From: JBGAQP01 sp044220635
Lineage (GTDB): Bacteria > Pseudomonadota > Gammaproteobacteria > Burkholderiales > Usitatibacteraceae
DNA: 64,000 nt
Direction: 5' to 3'
NCBI GenBank assembly: GCA_044220635.1
Contig: JBGAQP010000006.1
Location: forward strand, 1-64,000
Position 1 is the first letter of the stretch. Each line of letters starts with the position of its first letter. This document shows, piece after piece, positions 1 through 7,711 of the stretch. A program made the position numbers and the translations under genes. Under the pieces are notes generated by a model. The model had not been told where the DNA came from, searched no databases, and saw only the letters and a program-made list of their open reading frames with translations.

Positions 1-206
<206 letters not shown>

Positions 207-228
207 TCCAGGCGAAAGATTCCCCGAA

Positions 229-549
229 ATGGCACAGAACCTCGCAAAGCAGAAGATCCGCATCCGCCTCAAGGCGTTCGACTACAAGCTGATCGACCAG
301 TCGGCGCTCGAGATCGTGGAGACGGCCAAGCGCACGGGCGCGGTGGTCAAGGGCCCCGTGCCCATGCCCACGCGCATCGAGCGCTTCGACATCCTGCGCT
401 CGCCGCACAAGAACAAGACCTCGCGCGACCAGTTCGAGATCCGCACGCACCTGCGGCTGATGGACATCATCGAGCCGACGGACAAGACGGTGGACGCGCT
501 GATGAAGCTCGACCTCCCCGCCGGGGTGGACGTCGAGATCAAGCTCTGA
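229..549 (+). CDS. rpsJ: 30S ribosomal protein S10 (NusE)
   Basis: This is a full-length S10 of 106 residues, against about 103 in the family. The diagnostic segments IRIRLKAFDYKLIDQSA and PTRIERFDILRSPHKNKTSRDQFEIR are present. S10 sits in the head of the 30S subunit and, as NusE, also pairs with NusB and contacts NusG in transcription antitermination. It opens the S10 operon. A 110-base spacer (550-659) separates it from rplC, much longer than the other spacers in this operon; it is very GC-rich and holds short inverted repeats but no clear promoter. Confidence 0.98.
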   Translation: MAQNLAKQKIRIRLKAFDYKLIDQSALEIVETAKRTGAVVKGPVPMPTRIERFDILRSPHKNKTSRDQFEIRTHLRLMDIIEPTDKTVDALMKLDLPAGVDVEIKL

Positions 550-659
550 GGCAGGACCGCCCGGGCCAGGCGCCCGCCGCGGAAGGTGAAGGGCCGGCCA
601 ATTGCAGCCGGCGCCCGGCGGGCGACCGCAGGGGATAGAGAAGAAAGGAAGGCAGGAAC

Positions 660-1319
660 ATGAGTCTCGGACTCGTCGGCCGCAAGGTCGGCATGATGCG
701 CATCTTCAACGACGACGGCTCCTCCGTCCCGGTGACGGTGCTCGACTGCGCGGGCAACCGCGTCGCACAGATCAAGACCCCCGAGTCGGACGGCTACTGC
801 GCGATCCAGGTCGCGTTCGGCAAGCGCCGCGCCTCGCGGGTGAACAAGGCCGCCGCCGGCCATTTCGCCAAGGCGGGCGTCGAGGCGGGCAGCGTGCTGC
901 GGGAGTTCCGCGTCGCGCCCGAGGCGCTCGGCGAGCTGAAGGTCGGCGCCGAGCTGAAGGTCGACATGTTCGCCGTGGGCCAGAAGGTCGACGTCTCGGG
1001 CACGACCATCGGCAAGGGCTACGCGGGCGTGATCAAGCGCCATCACTTCTCCTCGAACCGGGCGACCCACGGCAACTCGATCTCGACCAATTCGCCGGGC
1101 TCCATCGGCATGGCGCAGGATCCGGGCCGCGTGTTCCCCGGCAAGCGCATGTCGGGCCACCTCGGCGACGTCGCGCGCACGATCCAGCTGCTCGAGGTCG
1201 CGCGCGTGGACGCCGAGCGCTCGCTCATCATGATCAAGGGCTCGGTCCCCGGCGCGAAGAACGCCGCGGTGGTCGTGCGGCCCAGCGTCAAGGCCAAGGC
1301 GCCGAAGGGAGGCCGCTGA
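660..1319 (+). CDS. rplC: 50S ribosomal protein L3
   Basis: The product has 219 residues, slightly longer than the usual 209. L3 is an early assembly protein whose extended loop reaches towards the peptidyl transferase centre. The loop motif SPGSIGMAQDPGRVF is intact and keeps the glutamine (about Q153) equivalent to the one methylated by PrmB in E. coli. The ATG is preceded by a purine-rich stretch with AGGAAGGCAGG. The TGA stop overlaps the ATG of rplD by one base (TGATG), so the two are probably translationally coupled. Confidence 0.98.
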   Translation: MSLGLVGRKVGMMRIFNDDGSSVPVTVLDCAGNRVAQIKTPESDGYCAIQVAFGKRRASRVNKAAAGHFAKAGVEAGSVLREFRVAPEALGELKVGAELKVDMFAVGQKVDVSGTTIGKGYAGVIKRHHFSSNRATHGNSISTNSPGSIGMAQDPGRVFPGKRMSGHLGDVARTIQLLEVARVDAERSLIMIKGSVPGAKNAAVVVRPSVKAKAPKGGR

Positions 1320-1939
1320 TGGAACTCAAGGTCATCAACGAGAAGGGCGAGGCGCTCGCCCCCGTGGCCGCCTCCGAGGCTCTCTTCGGTCGCACGTACA
1401 ACGAGGCGCTCGTCCACCAGGTGGTCGTCGCCTACCACGCGAACGGCCGCGCGGGAACCCGCGCGCAGAAGGACCGGGGCGTGGTGCGCCACTCCACCAA
1501 GAAGCCCTGGCGCCAGAAGGGCACGGGCCGCGCGCGCGCCGGGATGACGTCGAGCCCGCTGTGGCGCGGCGGCGGGAAGATCTTCCCGTCCTCGCCCGAC
1601 GAGAACTTCACCCAGAAGCTGAACCGCAAGATGTACCGCGCGGGCATGGCCTCGATCCTCTCGCAGCTCGTTCGCGAGGAGCGCCTTGCCGTGGTCGACG
1701 GGTTCAGCGTCGAGCAGCCAAAGACGCAGCTCCTCGCCCGCAAGCTCAAGGCCATGGGGCTCGACGAGGTCCTGATCATCACCGACCGCCTGGACGACAA
1801 CTTGGCGCTGTCCTCGCGAAACCTTCCGAACGTGCTGGTTCTCGAGGCCCGCCACGCCGACCCCGTGAACCTGATCCGGTTCCGGAAGGTGCTGCTCACC
1901 AAGGGCGCGGTCAAGCATCTCGAGGAGGCGCTGGCATGA
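1319..1939 (+). CDS. rplD: 50S ribosomal protein L4
   Basis: I place the start at the ATG that overlaps the rplC stop, giving 206 residues beginning MELKVINEKGE; the frame stays open further upstream, but that part is only the rplC region read in another frame. The conserved tunnel loop is visible (KPWRQKGTGRARAG then SSPLWRGGGKIF). L4 lines the peptide exit tunnel; in E. coli it also represses the S10 operon and RNase E, but the E. coli S10 leader is not recognisable here. The stop overlaps the start of rplW (ATGA). Confidence 0.97.
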   Translation: MELKVINEKGEALAPVAASEALFGRTYNEALVHQVVVAYHANGRAGTRAQKDRGVVRHSTKKPWRQKGTGRARAGMTSSPLWRGGGKIFPSSPDENFTQKLNRKMYRAGMASILSQLVREERLAVVDGFSVEQPKTQLLARKLKAMGLDEVLIITDRLDDNLALSSRNLPNVLVLEARHADPVNLIRFRKVLLTKGAVKHLEEALA

Positions 1940-2244
1940 ACGCGGAACGACTGATGAAGGTGATTCTCGCGCCGATCATCTCGGAGAAGGCGACCCTCGT
2001 GGGCGAGACGCGCCGCCAGGTGGTGTTCGAGGTGCTGCCCGACGCGACCAAGGCCGAGATCAAGGCCGCGGTGGAGCTGCTCTTCAAGGAGCAGAAGGTC
2101 GAGGTGGGGGCCGTGAACGTCGTGAACGTCCGCGGCAAGGAGAAGCGCCACGGCCGGTTCGTGGGGCGCCGCCGCAGCTTCAAGAAGGCCTACGTGAGCC
2201 TCAAGGGCGAAGGCGACATCAACTTCGTGGAAGGAGTGGCCTGA
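1936..2244 (+). CDS. rplW: 50S ribosomal protein L23
   Basis: The product has 102 residues and starts MNAERLMKVILAPIISEKAT, matching the usual L23 N-terminus. The ATG overlaps the rplD stop by four bases (ATGA), which decides the start; an open frame continues upstream inside rplD but is not the gene. The segment RGKEKRHGRFVGRRRSFKKAYV is the typical basic loop that contacts 23S rRNA. L23 surrounds the exit of the nascent-peptide tunnel and docks trigger factor, SRP and the Sec translocon. Confidence 0.96.
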   Translation: MNAERLMKVILAPIISEKATLVGETRRQVVFEVLPDATKAEIKAAVELLFKEQKVEVGAVNVVNVRGKEKRHGRFVGRRRSFKKAYVSLKGEGDINFVEGVA

Positions 2245-2245
2245 C

Positions 2246-3067
2246 ATGGCTCTGGTCAAGACCAAACCCACGTCGGCCGGACGCCGGTCGATGGTGAAGG
2301 TCGTCAACGCGACCCTGCACAAGGGGGCGCCGCACGCCGCGCTCGTCGAGAAGCAGTCGCAGCGGGCGGGACGCAATTCCTTCGGCAACATCACGACGCG
2401 GCACAAGGGCGGCGGCCACAAGCACCACTACCGCATCGTCGATTTCCGCCGCGACAAGGACGGGATTCCGGCGAAGATCGAGCGCCTCGAGTACGATCCG
2501 AATCGCAGCGCGAACATCGCCCTGCTGTGCTACGCCGACGGCGAGCGCCGCTACATGATCGCGCCGAAGGGCGTCGAGGTGGGCCAGCGCATCGAGAGCG
2601 GCTCGGAGGCCCCGATCAAGGCCGGCAACGCGCTTCCGCTCAGGAACATCCCGGTCGGCACGACGGTGCACTGCGTCGAGATGATGCCCGGCAAAGGCGC
2701 GCAGATCGCGCGCGCCGCCGGCGCGGGCGTGCAGCTGCTCGCGCGCGAGGGCGAGTACGCGCAGATCCGGATGCGCTCGGGCGAGATCCGCCGCGTCCAC
2801 GTCAACTGCCGCGCCACGATCGGCGAGGTGGGCAACGAGGAGCACAACCTGCGCCAGATCGGCAAGGCAGGCGCCAACCGCTGGCGCGGCATCCGCCCGA
2901 CCGTCCGCGGCGAGACGATGAACCCCGTCGACCACCCGCTGGGCGGCCGCACCCGCGGAAACCGCCATCCGGTTTCGCCGTGGGGGCAGCCGGCCAAGGG
3001 CAAGAAGACGCGTTCCAACAAGCGCACGCAGACGATGATCGTGCGCAGCCGCCGCAAGAAGGCCTAA
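2246..3067 (+). CDS. rplB: 50S ribosomal protein L2
   Basis: A full-length L2 of 273 residues. Conserved blocks include GRNSFGNITTRHKGGGHKHHYR near residue 50, the SH3-like core (VGQRIESG, NIPVGTTVHCVE) and the C-terminal signature NPVDHPLGGRTRGNRHPVS, which contains the histidine region important for peptidyl transferase and subunit association. It starts one base after the rplW stop. It is followed nine bases later by rpsS, as in the standard S10 operon. Confidence 0.98.
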   Translation: MALVKTKPTSAGRRSMVKVVNATLHKGAPHAALVEKQSQRAGRNSFGNITTRHKGGGHKHHYRIVDFRRDKDGIPAKIERLEYDPNRSANIALLCYADGERRYMIAPKGVEVGQRIESGSEAPIKAGNALPLRNIPVGTTVHCVEMMPGKGAQIARAAGAGVQLLAREGEYAQIRMRSGEIRRVHVNCRATIGEVGNEEHNLRQIGKAGANRWRGIRPTVRGETMNPVDHPLGGRTRGNRHPVSPWGQPAKGKKTRSNKRTQTMIVRSRRKKA

Positions 3068-3076
3068 GGGGTAGCC

Positions 3077-3376
3077 ATGGCACGTTCCATCAAGAAAGGC
3101 CCGTTCGTCGACGGGCACCTCATGAAGAAGGTCGAGGCCGCGACGGCCGCGAAGGACAAGCGCCCGATCAAGACCTGGTCGCGGCGCTCGACGATCCTGC
3201 CCGACTTCGTCGGCCTCACGATCGCGGTCCACAACGGCAAGCAGCACATTCCCGTCTACGTGACCGAGAACATGGTCGGCCACAAGCTCGGCGAGTTCGC
3301 GCTGACGCGCACCTTCAAGGGCCATTCGGCCGACAAGAAGGTCGCGGCACCCGCGTCGCCGGCGCCGAAGAAGTGA
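3077..3376 (+). CDS. rpsS: 30S ribosomal protein S19
   Basis: The product has 99 residues and begins MARSIKKGPFVDGHLMKKVE, a strict S19 signature. It binds S13 and 16S rRNA in the head of the small subunit, close to the A-site tRNA. The C-terminus is drawn out into a short Ala/Pro/Lys tail (VAAPASPAPKK), making the protein slightly longer than the usual 92 residues. The stop is 11 bases before the rplV start. Confidence 0.97.
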   Translation: MARSIKKGPFVDGHLMKKVEAATAAKDKRPIKTWSRRSTILPDFVGLTIAVHNGKQHIPVYVTENMVGHKLGEFALTRTFKGHSADKKVAAPASPAPKK

Positions 3377-3387
3377 GGAGAACCGCG

Positions 3388-3723
3388 ATGCAAGTCGAAG
3401 CGAAACTCTACGGTGTGCGGCTCTCGGCGCAGAAGGGCAGGCTGGTCGCCGACCTGGTGCGCGGCGCGAGCGTCGGCCGGGCCCTCAACATCCTCGCCTT
3501 CACCCCGAAGAAGGGCGCGCGGATCATCAAGAAGGTCCTCGAGAGCGCGATCGCCAACGCCGAGCACAACAACGGCGCGGACATCGACGAGCTCAAGATC
3601 ACGAAGATCCACGTCGAGAAGGGCCCGGTGCTCAAGCGCTTCCACGCGCGCGCCAAGGGTCGGGGCAACCGCATCCTGAAACCCACGTGCCATGTCTTCC
3701 TGGCCGTGGGCGACGGAAAGTAG
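3388..3723 (+). CDS. rplV: 50S ribosomal protein L22
   Basis: The start is the ATG at 3388, preceded by TGAGGAGAACC, a good ribosome binding site; this gives 111 residues starting MQVEAKLYGVRLSAQKGRLV. The open frame continues upstream through rpsS but that is not coding in this frame. The long beta-hairpin that lines the exit tunnel is seen around FHARAKGRGNRILKPTCH; in other bacteria changes in this hairpin give macrolide resistance. It lies between rpsS and rpsC in the usual order. Confidence 0.96.
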   Translation: MQVEAKLYGVRLSAQKGRLVADLVRGASVGRALNILAFTPKKGARIIKKVLESAIANAEHNNGADIDELKITKIHVEKGPVLKRFHARAKGRGNRILKPTCHVFLAVGDGK

Positions 3724-3733
3724 GAGCGAAACG

Positions 3734-4444
3734 ATGGGACAGAAGATCAATCCGACGGGCTTCCGCCTCTCGGTGAACCGCAACTGGGCCTCGAAGTGGT
3801 ATGCGAACAGCAAGCACTTCCCGGCCATGCTCGCCGAGGACATCCAGGTGCGCGAGTACCTGAAGAAGAAGCTCGGGCATGCGGCCGTGGGCCGCGTGGT
3901 CATCGAGCGCCCGGCCAAGAATGCGCGCATCACCATCTTCTCGGCGCGCCCGGGGGTGGTGATCGGCAAGAAGGGCGAGGACATCGAGGGCCTGCGCAAC
4001 GCCCTGCAGCGTCTCATGGGCGTGCCGGTCCACGTGAACATCGAGGAGATCCGCAAGCCCGAGCTCGACGCGCAGCTGATCGCCGACTCGATCACGGGCC
4101 AGCTCGAGAAGCGCGTGATGTTCCGCCGCGCGATGAAGCGTGCCATGCAAAACGCCATGCGCCTCGGGGCCCAGGGCATCAAGATCACGAGCGCCGGGCG
4201 GCTCAACGGCGCGGAGATCGCCCGCACCGAGTGGTACCGCGAGGGCCGGGTGCCGCTGCACACGCTGCGCGCGGACATCGAGTACGGCTTCTCGGAGGCG
4301 CGCACGACCTACGGCACGATCGGCGTGCAGGTCCTCGTCTTCAAGGGCGAGGTGCTCGGCAAGGGCGAGCAGCCGGTGGCGGCCGCGCCCGAGGCGGAGA
4401 AGAAAACCAGGAAGCCGGGGGTGAAACATGCTGCAGCCAGCTAG
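3734..4444 (+). CDS. rpsC: 30S ribosomal protein S3
   Basis: I start at the ATG at 3734 (MGQKINPTGFRLSVNRNW, the universal S3 N-terminus), behind the site TAGGAGCGAAACG. An in-frame ATG 42 bases upstream, inside rplV, would add 14 unrelated residues and is rejected. The 236-residue protein has the KH domain with its GxxG loop (VVIGKKGEDIEGL, about residues 75-88) and the S3 C-terminal domain. S3 forms part of the mRNA entry channel with S4 and S5. Its last 17 bases overlap the start of rplP. Confidence 0.97.
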   Translation: MGQKINPTGFRLSVNRNWASKWYANSKHFPAMLAEDIQVREYLKKKLGHAAVGRVVIERPAKNARITIFSARPGVVIGKKGEDIEGLRNALQRLMGVPVHVNIEEIRKPELDAQLIADSITGQLEKRVMFRRAMKRAMQNAMRLGAQGIKITSAGRLNGAEIARTEWYREGRVPLHTLRADIEYGFSEARTTYGTIGVQVLVFKGEVLGKGEQPVAAAPEAEKKTRKPGVKHAAAS

Positions 4445-4841
4445 AAGGAAGTACCGCAAGGAGCAGAAGGGCCGGAACAAGGGCGTGGCCACCACGGGCG
4501 CCAAGGTCTCCTTCGGCGAGTTCGGGCTCAAGGCGACCGGGCGCGGCCGCCTGACGGCGCGCCAGATCGAAGCCGCGCGCCGCGCCATGACGCGCCACAT
4601 CAAGCGCGGCGGCCGGATCTGGATCCGCATCTTCCCGGACAAGCCGATCTCCAAGAAGCCCGCCGAGGTCCGCATGGGCAACGGCAAGGGCTCGCCCGAG
4701 TATTTCGTCGCGGAGATCGTTCCGGGCAAGGTGCTCTACGAGATGGACGGGGTGGAGGAAGGGGTGGCCCGCGAGGCGTTCGCGCTGGCGGCGGCCAAGC
4801 TCCCGATCCGCACGACGTTCGTGCAACGCTCCATCGGCTGA
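4428..4841 (+). CDS. rplP: 50S ribosomal protein L16
   Basis: The product has 137 residues starting MLQPARRKYRKEQKGRNKG, with the conserved segment IRIFPDKPISKKPAEVRMGNGKGSPEYF shared by all L16 proteins (given here only as its recognisable halves, IRIFPDKPISKKP and RMGNGKGSPEYF). L16 helps position the A-site tRNA on the large subunit. The start lies inside the 3' end of rpsC (17-base overlap), implying coupled translation. A 12-base spacer with ACGGGGGAAGAC leads into rpmC. Confidence 0.97.
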   Translation: MLQPARRKYRKEQKGRNKGVATTGAKVSFGEFGLKATGRGRLTARQIEAARRAMTRHIKRGGRIWIRIFPDKPISKKPAEVRMGNGKGSPEYFVAEIVPGKVLYEMDGVEEGVAREAFALAAAKLPIRTTFVQRSIG

Positions 4842-4852
4842 CGGGGGAAGAC

Positions 4853-5053
4853 ATGAAAGCGAAGGAACTGCGCTCGAAGGGCGCGGAAGAGTTGACGAAG
4901 GAGCTCCTGGAGCTTCGCAAGGCCCAGTTCGGCCTGCGCATGCAGCTGGCCACCCAGAGCCTCACCCGCAACAGCGAGATCGAGCGGGTGCGGCGCGACA
5001 TCGCGCGGGTCCACACCGTGCTCAACGAGAAGTCGAAAGCGAGCGGGAAATGA
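4853..5053 (+). CDS. rpmC: 50S ribosomal protein L29
   Basis: A 66-residue L29, starting MKAKELRSKGAEELTKELLE, a two-helix hairpin protein at the tunnel exit next to L23 that contributes to the trigger-factor site. The pattern LRKAQFGLRMQLATQSLTRN is typical of the family. Its stop overlaps the rpsQ ATG (ATGA), another coupled junction. Confidence 0.96.
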   Translation: MKAKELRSKGAEELTKELLELRKAQFGLRMQLATQSLTRNSEIERVRRDIARVHTVLNEKSKASGK

Positions 5054-5316
5054 GCGAGACCGCCAAGAACCAGCGACAGCTCACGGGCAAGGTCGTGAGC
5101 GACAAGATGGCCAAGACCGTGACGGTCCTGGTCGAGCGCCAGGTCATGCACCCGATGATCGGCAAGGTTGTGCGCCGCACCAAGAAGTACCACGCCCACA
5201 ACGAGGGCAACGAGGCGAAGCTCGGCGACACGGTCGTCATCGAGGAATGTCGCCCGCTGTCCAAGACGAAGGCTTGGAAGGTCGCCCGGCTCCTGGCCCG
5301 CGGTCGGGCCGACTAG
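5050..5316 (+). CDS. rpsQ: 30S ribosomal protein S17
   Basis: An 88-residue OB-fold protein, starting MSETAKNQRQLTGKVVSDKM, with the S17 signature GDTVVIEECRPLSKTKAWKV. It is an early 16S-binding protein. It is the last gene of the E. coli-type S10 operon; here it is followed by a 268-base spacer that carries a good promoter for the next group of genes. Confidence 0.97.
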   Translation: MSETAKNQRQLTGKVVSDKMAKTVTVLVERQVMHPMIGKVVRRTKKYHAHNEGNEAKLGDTVVIEECRPLSKTKAWKVARLLARGRAD

Positions 5317-5346
5317 TTGCCGCGTCAGGACGAATGCTGCTATAAT
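5317..5346 (+). promoter_or_regulatory. Promoter of the spc-type operon (before rplN)
   Basis: A -35-like TTGCCG (5317-5322), an 18-base spacer and an extended -10 element TGC-TATAAT (5338-5346) stand just after the rpsQ stop. The E. coli spc operon also has its own promoter at the rpsQ/rplN boundary, so position and sequence agree. Transcription would start near 5353, leaving a leader of about 230 bases before rplN. No experiment supports this. Confidence 0.75.
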
Positions 5347-5584
5347 CATCGACTTTTCCGCTTCCGGCCGGGGCTTCGAAGGCCGGGGAGAGCGTGAACG
5401 AGCCCGGGCCCCAGGCCCGGGGATCACCCGGCCGCCAGCCGAAGCCGCAGCACCAAGCGCCCGGGACCAGAAGCATTCCAAGCCAGCCGTCGGCGGCCCT
5501 TCCCGGTCCGGCGACGGTCGAAGACGGATCCAAGACTGGCCGGACGGGGGCGTTCCCCGCCGGGTTAAGTTGGAGTGAAGACAA
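5347..5584 (+). other. Long leader between rpsQ and rplN, with hairpins
   Basis: This stretch has no convincing gene. It is unusually long for a spacer inside ribosomal operons. A perfect 8-bp stem with a three-base loop stands at 5403-5421 (CCCGGGCC / GGCCCGGG), and GGCCGGGG occurs twice near 5365-5388. No T-run follows the stem, so it does not look like a simple terminator. It could be the untranslated leader of the spc operon with a role in ribosomal-protein feedback control, but I cannot recognise a known leader structure. GGAGTGAAG close to the end is the rplN ribosome binding site. Confidence 0.5.
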
Positions 5585-5953
5585 ATGATTCAGATGCAGT
5601 CGATTCTCGACGTCGCCGACAATACCGGCGCGCGCTCGGTGATGTGTATCAAGGTGCTCGGCGGCTCGAAGCGTCGCTATGCCGGCATCGGCGACATCAT
5701 CAAGGTGAGCGTGAAGAGCGCGGCGCCCCGCGGGCGCGTGAAGAAGGGCGAGGTCTACAGCGCGGTCGTCGTGCGCACGGCCAAGGGCGTGCGCCGCCCG
5801 GACGGCTCCGTCATCCGGTTCGACTCGAACGCCGCCGTGCTCCTGAACCCCAAGCTCGAGCCGATCGGCACGCGCATCTTCGGACCGGTCACGCGCGAGC
5901 TGCGCACCGAGCGGTTCATGAAGATCGTGTCGCTCGCGCCCGAAGTCCTGTAG
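5585..5953 (+). CDS. rplN: 50S ribosomal protein L14
   Basis: The product has 122 residues, exactly the family length, and starts MIQMQSILDVADNTGARSVM. L14 lies at the subunit interface and is the binding site of the silencing factor RsfS. Conserved blocks include GSKRRYAGIGDIIKVSVKSA and RTAKGVRRPDGSVIRFDSNA. It is the first gene after the internal promoter, as in the spc operon of E. coli. Confidence 0.98.
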   Translation: MIQMQSILDVADNTGARSVMCIKVLGGSKRRYAGIGDIIKVSVKSAAPRGRVKKGEVYSAVVVRTAKGVRRPDGSVIRFDSNAAVLLNPKLEPIGTRIFGPVTRELRTERFMKIVSLAPEVL

Positions 5954-5962
5954 GAGCGAACC

Positions 5963-6295
5963 ATGCAGAAGATCCGAAAGGGTGACCAGGTGGTCGTCAC
6001 CACCGGCAAGGACAAGGGCAAGAAGGGGACGGTCCTGCGCGTGCTCGACACCGGCAAGCTGGTGATCGAGGGCGTGAACCGCGTGAAGAAGCACCAGCGC
6101 CCCAACCCCGTCAAGGGGCAGACGGGCGGCATCATCGACAAGGAGATGCCGATCCATATCTCCAACGTGATGCTCGTGAATCCCGCGACGGGCAAGGGCG
6201 ACCGCGTCGAATTCCGGACCCTCGAGGCCCAGGGCGCCACCGCCGCACGCAAGGTGCGCTTCTTCAAGTCCAACGGCGAAGTCGTGGACGTCTGA
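5963..6295 (+). CDS. rplX: 50S ribosomal protein L24
   Basis: A 110-residue L24 with the N-terminal KOW motif (IRKGDQVVVTTGKDKGKKGT, residues 4-23). L24 is one of the two assembly-initiator proteins of the 50S subunit. It starts MQKIRKGDQV behind TAGGAGCGAACC and is spaced nine bases from rplN and 17 bases from rplE. Confidence 0.97.
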   Translation: MQKIRKGDQVVVTTGKDKGKKGTVLRVLDTGKLVIEGVNRVKKHQRPNPVKGQTGGIIDKEMPIHISNVMLVNPATGKGDRVEFRTLEAQGATAARKVRFFKSNGEVVDV

Positions 6296-6312
6296 GCCGG
6301 AGAACCGAGACC

Positions 6313-6990
6313 ATGGCGAACCAAGAGCAGAAACCGGGCAAGGAAGTGAAGCCCGCGAAAGAGCAGAAGCCGGCCAAGGGCGCGAAGGAGGCCAAGGCCG
6401 CGAAGCCCGCGAAGGGCTCGGCCCCAGAGGCCCCGTCCCAGCCGCCGCGCTTCCAGGTCCATTACCGCGAGACGGTCGTGCCCGCGCTCATGAAGCAGTT
6501 CGGCTACAAGTCGGTGATGCAGGTGCCGCGAATCGCGAAGATCACGGTCAACATGGGCGTGGGCGAGGCGGTGGCCGACAAGAAGATCCTCGAGAACGCC
6601 GCCGGGGACCTCGTGAAGCTCGCCGGCCAGAAGCCGGTCATCACGAAGTCCAAGAAGTCGATCGCGGGCTTCAAGATCCGCACGGGCTACCCCGTGGGGA
6701 CGATGGTGACGCTGCGCGCGCGGCGCATGTACGAGTTCCTCGACCGCCTGGTCACGATCGCGCTGCCGCGCGTGCGCGACTTCCGCGGCGTCTCGGGCCG
6801 CGCCTTCGACGGCCGGGGCAACTACAACCTGGGCATCAAGGAACAGATCATCTTCCCGGAAATCGAGTACGACAAGATCGACGCGCTCCGGGGCCTCAAC
6901 ATCAGCATCACCACCACCGCGAAGACCGACGAGGAAGCCAAGGCCCTCCTCGCCGCGTTCCGGTTCCCGTTCAAGACTGAGAGGGCGTAA
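6313..6990 (+). CDS. rplE: 50S ribosomal protein L5 with a Lys/Ala-rich N-terminal extension
   Basis: The C-terminal 180 residues are ordinary L5, which binds 5S rRNA and contacts S13 and P-site tRNA: VPRIAKITVNMGVGEAVADK, KSKKSIAGFKIRTGYPVGTM and NYNLGIKEQIIFPEIEYDKI. The total is 225 residues because about 46 extra residues stand in front, a low-complexity run made of Lys, Ala, Glu, Pro and Gln (for example AKEQKPAKGAKEAKAAKPAK). The ATG at 6313 follows GCCGGAGAACC, a good binding site, and I see no good start at the usual L5 N-terminus (near RFQVHYRETVVPALMKQFGY, which has no Met before MKQF). The extension therefore looks real. The stop overlaps the rpsN ATG by one base. Confidence 0.95.
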   Translation: MANQEQKPGKEVKPAKEQKPAKGAKEAKAAKPAKGSAPEAPSQPPRFQVHYRETVVPALMKQFGYKSVMQVPRIAKITVNMGVGEAVADKKILENAAGDLVKLAGQKPVITKSKKSIAGFKIRTGYPVGTMVTLRARRMYEFLDRLVTIALPRVRDFRGVSGRAFDGRGNYNLGIKEQIIFPEIEYDKIDALRGLNISITTTAKTDEEAKALLAAFRFPFKTERA

Positions 6991-7295
6991 TGGCCAAGCT
7001 CGCCGTCATCAACCGCGAGGCGAAGCGCCGCGCGACCGTGAAGAAATACGCGGAGAAGCGCAAGGCGCTCTTCGCGATCATCAAGGACCCGAAGGCCACG
7101 GACGAGGCCCGCGACGAGGCGCTCGCGAAGCTCCAGGCGCTGCCGCGCGACGCCTCCCCGGTGCGGCTGCGCAACCGCTGCGCCATCACCGGCCGGCCCC
7201 GCGGGACCTTCCGCAAGTTCGGGCTCGCGCGCAACAAGATCCGCGAGATCGCGATGCGGGGCGAGATCCCCGGCGTGATCAAGGCCAGCTGGTAG
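6990..7295 (+). CDS. rpsN: 30S ribosomal protein S14 (zinc-free form)
   Basis: A 101-residue S14, the long form, which lacks the CxxC pairs of the zinc-binding version; only one cysteine occurs (NRCAITGRPRG). The C-terminal motif GRPRGTFRKFGLARNKIRE is diagnostic. The ATG overlaps the last base of the rplE stop (TAATG). A zinc-free S14 costs the cell no zinc, which fits with the zinc-limitation genes further along, although no second copy is seen in this window. Confidence 0.97.
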   Translation: MAKLAVINREAKRRATVKKYAEKRKALFAIIKDPKATDEARDEALAKLQALPRDASPVRLRNRCAITGRPRGTFRKFGLARNKIREIAMRGEIPGVIKASW

Positions 7296-7305
7296 GAGCC
7301 GAACC

Positions 7306-7701
7306 ATGAGCATGAGTGACCCCATCGCCGACATGCTGACGCGCATCCGCAACGCGCAGGCCACGGACAAGACCAGCGTCGCGGTGCCCGCCTCGAAGGT
7401 GAAGCTCGCGATCGCCCAGGTCCTGAAGGACGAGGGCTACATCGAGGACTTCGCCACGCGCACGCTCGAGGGCAAGGCCTTCCTCGAGATCGGCCTCAAG
7501 TACTACGCGGGCAAGCCCGTGATCGAGAAGCTCGAGCGGGTCTCCCGCCCCGGGCTCAGGATCTACAAGGGCCGTGACGACATCCCCGCCGTGATGAACG
7601 GCCTGGGCGTGGCGATCGTGTCGACGTCCAAGGGCGTCATGACCGACCGGCGCGCGCGCCAGACGGGCGTGGGCGGCGAAGTCCTCTGCATCGTGGTCTG
7701 A
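7306..7701 (+). CDS. rpsH: 30S ribosomal protein S8
   Basis: The product has 131 residues, starting MSMSDPIADMLTRIRNAQ, the standard S8 N-terminus. S8 binds helix 21 of 16S rRNA and in E. coli represses the spc operon by binding near rplE. The C-terminal part GLGVAIVSTSKGVMTDRRAR is the RNA-binding signature. The start is preceded by GTAGGAGCCGAACC. Confidence 0.97.
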   Translation: MSMSDPIADMLTRIRNAQATDKTSVAVPASKVKLAIAQVLKDEGYIEDFATRTLEGKAFLEIGLKYYAGKPVIEKLERVSRPGLRIYKGRDDIPAVMNGLGVAIVSTSKGVMTDRRARQTGVGGEVLCIVV

Positions 7702-7711
7702 GGAGCGCGCC

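Noticed and set aside
2219..3325. Long minus-strand frames opposite ribosomal genes, here and at 3632-4729 and 9757-11127
   Set aside because: High GC keeps antisense frames open. Their products are Arg/Ala/His-rich without domains, and the plus strand encodes complete ribosomal proteins.
3692..3733. A longer start for rpsC
   Set aside because: The additional 14 residues lie inside rplV and do not match S3. The ATG at 3734 has a clear binding site and the universal N-terminus.
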